Source of the DNA: Gordionus sp. m RMFG-2023
Lineage: Eukaryota; Nematomorpha; Gordioida; Chordodea; Parachordodidae
DNA length: 64,000 nt
Direction of reading: 5' to 3'
Assembly: GCF_954871325.1 (NCBI RefSeq)
Contig: NC_088775.1
Span: 44,307,561 to 44,371,560 of the forward strand
Position numbers and translations under genes: made by a program
In this document: piece by piece, positions 60,870-64,000 of the stretch
Layout: each line of letters opens with the position of its first letter
Numbering within the stretch: position 1 is the first letter of the stretch
Notes under the pieces: model-generated
Seen by the model: the letters and a program-made list of their open reading frames with translations, nothing else
Told to the model about the DNA's origin: nothing
The model's database searches: none

Positions 60870-61149
60870 GAATTTATAGTGCAATATGTAATAATTTTAT
60901 ATGTGCAATTAATAAGATTTTACAGGTGAAATATTATTTTATATGTGCAATTAAAATAATTTTACAGGTGAAATATATTATTTTATATAAGCAATTATAT
61001 TTCTATATGTGTAATGAGTATGATTTTAAATGTGCATTTCTTAAAATAAAATATATGGCTACCGTAAAAATGCAATAGCTGCAATAATTGTTAACACATC
61101 GTTTTAGACATTTTTGTCCTAAAATATAAGAAGTAATTAGAATAGAAAT

Positions 61150-61243
61150 AATGCCGAAGGCCTGCAAAATAGAGGGTAAGAGGGCGAAGTCCCATAAAAA
61201 TGAGACCGCGAGAATAAAATGCCCACGAGGGCCATCTAGCTAG
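61150..61243 (+). mobile_element. Helitron-type 3' end, second family
   Basis: The hairpin GCCC-ACGA-GGGC (61221-61232), spacer CATCTAG and terminal CTAG (61240-61243) followed by T have Helitron 3' geometry but a different stem from the ends at 10607 and 48749. Upstream at 61152-61190 are GCCGAAGGCC and GGGCGAAGTCCC, the same motifs that lie at the ends of several hATs here. Confidence 0.45.
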
Positions 61244-61823
61244 TTCACCCACGACCAAATATATATCTTCCGTAATCTATATATATCATTTTCATATCAA
61301 ATTCATGTTTAAATTTTTACATCAAATTAATTAACTAAGCATATGCCGAAACGAGTAAATTATGAAACCGTAGAAATAATTATAAACTGGCAAAGAATTA
61401 TATTGATTAAAAGAATCTTCGTCTAAAAATAAAAAATATTGATCTACAAAAATTGAAGGTTTTTTTTAAAAAAATATAATTTTGAGCATGTTTAAAAAGA
61501 TTTTTGTTCAAAATTTAAAATCTTCTTTTATAAAAAATTTTTGTGAGTAAATCTTTTGAACTACCCCTCATTCATGCGCGAATCACGGCGAATTATAAAA
61601 AATATGCTGTATTTTTGGATTCTCGGCCTCGAATTTGCGTTAATTGAAAATATTAATGGTGAAATTATGTGAACATAATTTAAAAGATCTATGATCAAAA
61701 AGTCTTTTATGAAAATTTTTTATTTTTTTGATCTTCAAATATTTGTCGTAAAACAAATATATATATCTTTATAAATATTCATAATCTCCATTTACCATTT
61801 TTTCTATGTGAAATAAGTAAAAA

Positions 61824-61993
61824 CAGGGGCGTCTCTAGCTTTTATAGTTTCAGAGGGCTCAAAAAAATTATAAATTATTTTCAAAATTACCATTCTTAAG
61901 CGTTATTTTAAAAAATCCAAAATTTTAAGTAGGCTCTTCATATTTTTAATTGGCTCGAACCCCTGCACTCCCCCCCCCCTAGTGACACTACTG
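61824..61993. mobile_element. 170-bp hAT MITE
   Basis: The ends CAGGGGCGTCTCTAG and the inverse of CAGTAGTGTCACTAG are inside near-identical duplications AGTAAAAA and AGTAACAA (7 of 8; 61816-61823 and 61994-62001). Non-coding. Confidence 0.7.
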
Positions 61994-63014
61994 AGTAACA
62001 ATGTTTATTTTAAAGGTGTTTTGATAATTACAATGCATTTAAAAACTATTGGCTAACGTTTTAATATTCATAAGGAGCTAAATATTACTATTTTACCGAG
62101 CACCAGAATAGGCATTATCCATCTCTTAAATTGTTGAATGATCCTTCTCAGAGAACTTTTGGAGGATCAATAATGGAATGCTTCTTAAATTAATTAAGGA
62201 TGGATATGGGAAATATAGAATTCCTGTTTTGAGATATGCAGAAATCTGACCATAGTTTGATTTTATTAATATCAGCCAAATCTGAAAGTGTGAAATATCT
62301 TTTTTAAAGCAGAAGCAATATCATTACCAGATCTGACAGGTACTCTTTCACAACATATGCTTAGTATATCTATTTGATTCTACTGCAACAATAATGTTGT
62401 AACAGTTTAATTTTCTTTTGTGCAAAATGAATATATTTGATTGAAATAATGCAGTTACATTTTCTAAGTCTAGCATATTATTGCATGAATAGGAAGTTTA
62501 TTTTCTCTATCTAATTTCCTTTCTTTTTTAGTTTTATTTATTTATTATAATCTGATATTTTTTTTATCTTCACATGTATCACATTGATCCTTTTTTAGTC
62601 TGGCAAATCTAATGTTAATAGGAAATTAAACATATGTCTAAAGATAATATTCAGGATCAAAGTGATGATCTTTTCAATAATTTAAATATGGATCATACAT
62701 CATTTGTAAATTCAGTTGGAATTCTAATTACTCCCTTTAAGTATTGGATCTACTTCAATGAGATTGAAGGGTCAGTGAAGCTGTTAATTAGTTGTATAAC
62801 AGCTTATTTTTTTCAAAACAAGGTATTCTTATCTGACTAATATCTGACCTGGATTAAAAAAAATTTTGCATACTTTATTATTATTGACATAAAAATGATA
62901 GCCATATGAATAAAATAATTACTTTTGAAAGACCAGTAGATTTGTTAAATTATATAAATTTGATTTTTATCATCATCTATCAAAATTTATTTTTCCCTTT
63001 ATGGCTGATAAAAG
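61994..63014. other. no gene recognised
   Basis: Frames at 62634-62840 (MSKDNIQDQSDDLFNNLN) and 62906-63109 are short and unplaced. The first has an ATG and acidic composition but no neighbouring splice-supported exon that I could connect. Left as unassigned. Confidence 0.3.
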
Positions 63015-63405
63015 ACCTAGCCATGTTCGTTGTATATGTTAGCGTCAATGTGTTTTTCCCAGCAATGTGTTATTTTTTCAACTATTATTTTTTGAGCGCG
63101 TTTTTTTAAATTTAAAAATCTTATTTTACCTGAAATGTATGCCGTCATGTTTGGAATACCTACCCTTTGAATTTCAGACAATTTTCCCATGAACTTTTAA
63201 AATAATTTATATTAAATTATACATATATTTTTTATATAAATTATAAATGATTCAAAGGTGTAGGTATTCTAAAAATGATAGAATATATTTCCAGTAATTT
63301 CCGATTTTCATATTTTAAAAAGCGCGCTCAAAAATTGATTTAAAGTTGTAAAAATATCACATTGCCGGAAAAAACCCATTGACGCTAACATATATATTAT
63401 AACAA
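63015..63405. mobile_element. 390-bp palindromic (foldback) MITE
   Basis: The two halves are inverse copies centred near 63210: TATGTTAGCGTCAATGTGTT, CAGCAATGTG, TTTTTGAGCGCG and GGAATACCTACCCTTTGAAT on the left all recur in reverse on the right. A half copy is at 20325-20415. No target duplication was identified. Confidence 0.65.
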
Positions 63406-64000
63406 TGCGTAATTTTCTTAAAAAACTCGTTAAACTGGGAAACAAAATTAAGGGATATAATTATGAGAAGGACGGTCAACGTTTTTTGCTAGCCGCAATT
63501 ACCTATACGCTAAACCTATTTACATAAACAAGGTGGGAAATAATAAGACAGATAAAAGGTCTATGCCCGATTAAATTGATTATGGGGAGTTTTGGCTAGG
63601 TTATTTTTACTATTTAACAATGCAAAGCAGAAATTGAGTTCTTAGAATAAAAATATAAGGTTAAATAAAAGAGACCTACGAAGACAATCACTAACTTCTC
63701 AATTAAATTAGTGCTTATATCCAAACTTTGAAGATAATCAATAATCCATATTATAGATTCAATATCCATTTACACCGAGGTAATCCTAACCCTTTATCAT
63801 ATTAAAATATTCCATTTTATAAAAAAATCATATATTTCATGTATTGATTAATTTTTCTATATGGAATATTATATTTACAAATAAGAAGAAATAATAGATT
63901 GAATAATCCTATATTGGATATAATTTATTTTATATTTAAAAGTTTAGATTTTTTAATGTATAAATAGATAAATAAATTCTTTACAAATAATTGTATGAAA
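63406..64000. other. no gene seen
   Basis: AT-rich flank with no coding or repeat signal that I can identify. Confidence 0.45.

Overview
The window is very AT-rich eukaryotic DNA, almost certainly from an invertebrate animal. I can defend one host gene: prefoldin subunit 6, on the minus strand in four exons (21205 down to 13899). Its spliced product is 125 residues and aligns end to end with the animal protein. Arthropod-like repeat content is only a hint; I cannot name the species.

Nearly everything else is transposable-element DNA, most of it DNA transposons. hAT elements dominate: many have recognisable inverted ends and perfect or near-perfect 8-bp target-site duplications (3160-5003, 18884-20309, 24534-27052, 28917-31915 with 29666-31715 inside it, 34486-35335, 40011-41723, 45651-47489, 48867-50060, 51948-53166, 53225-57066), plus small MITE relatives. 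Several still show BED fingers or the C-terminal dimerisation motif. Also present are two Tc1/mariner elements with long inverted repeats (15922-17730; 37995-43045, split by a 4-kb element with GCGAA-rich ends), a Harbinger transposase (about 32030-33010), a Merlin/IS1595-like transposase (about 43730-44945), three Helitron-type 3' ends, tRNA-derived SINE-like units and a Gag-like LTR-element fossil (about 23600-24290).

Layout: 1-5990 dispersed repeats, a hAT and exon-like units; 6030-10070 a roughly 130-bp tandem array of about 31 units, each framed by splice-like acceptor and donor signals; 10575-13540 a Helitron end and a decayed LINE on the minus strand; 13899-21205 the prefoldin gene with a 6.8-kb element-filled last intron; 21206-50060 element after element; 50061-58542 one LINE copy cut by two hATs and apparently broken by an inversion between two inverted copies of a 400-bp tRNA-bearing element; 58543-64000 mostly featureless AT-rich DNA with small MITEs and a 390-bp palindrome.

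The main points for a second look are the exon-like array, the inversion joined to the tRNA-bearing inverted-repeat element, and the intron-inflated prefoldin gene. All translations and repeat matches were made by eye; no alignment or database search was run.
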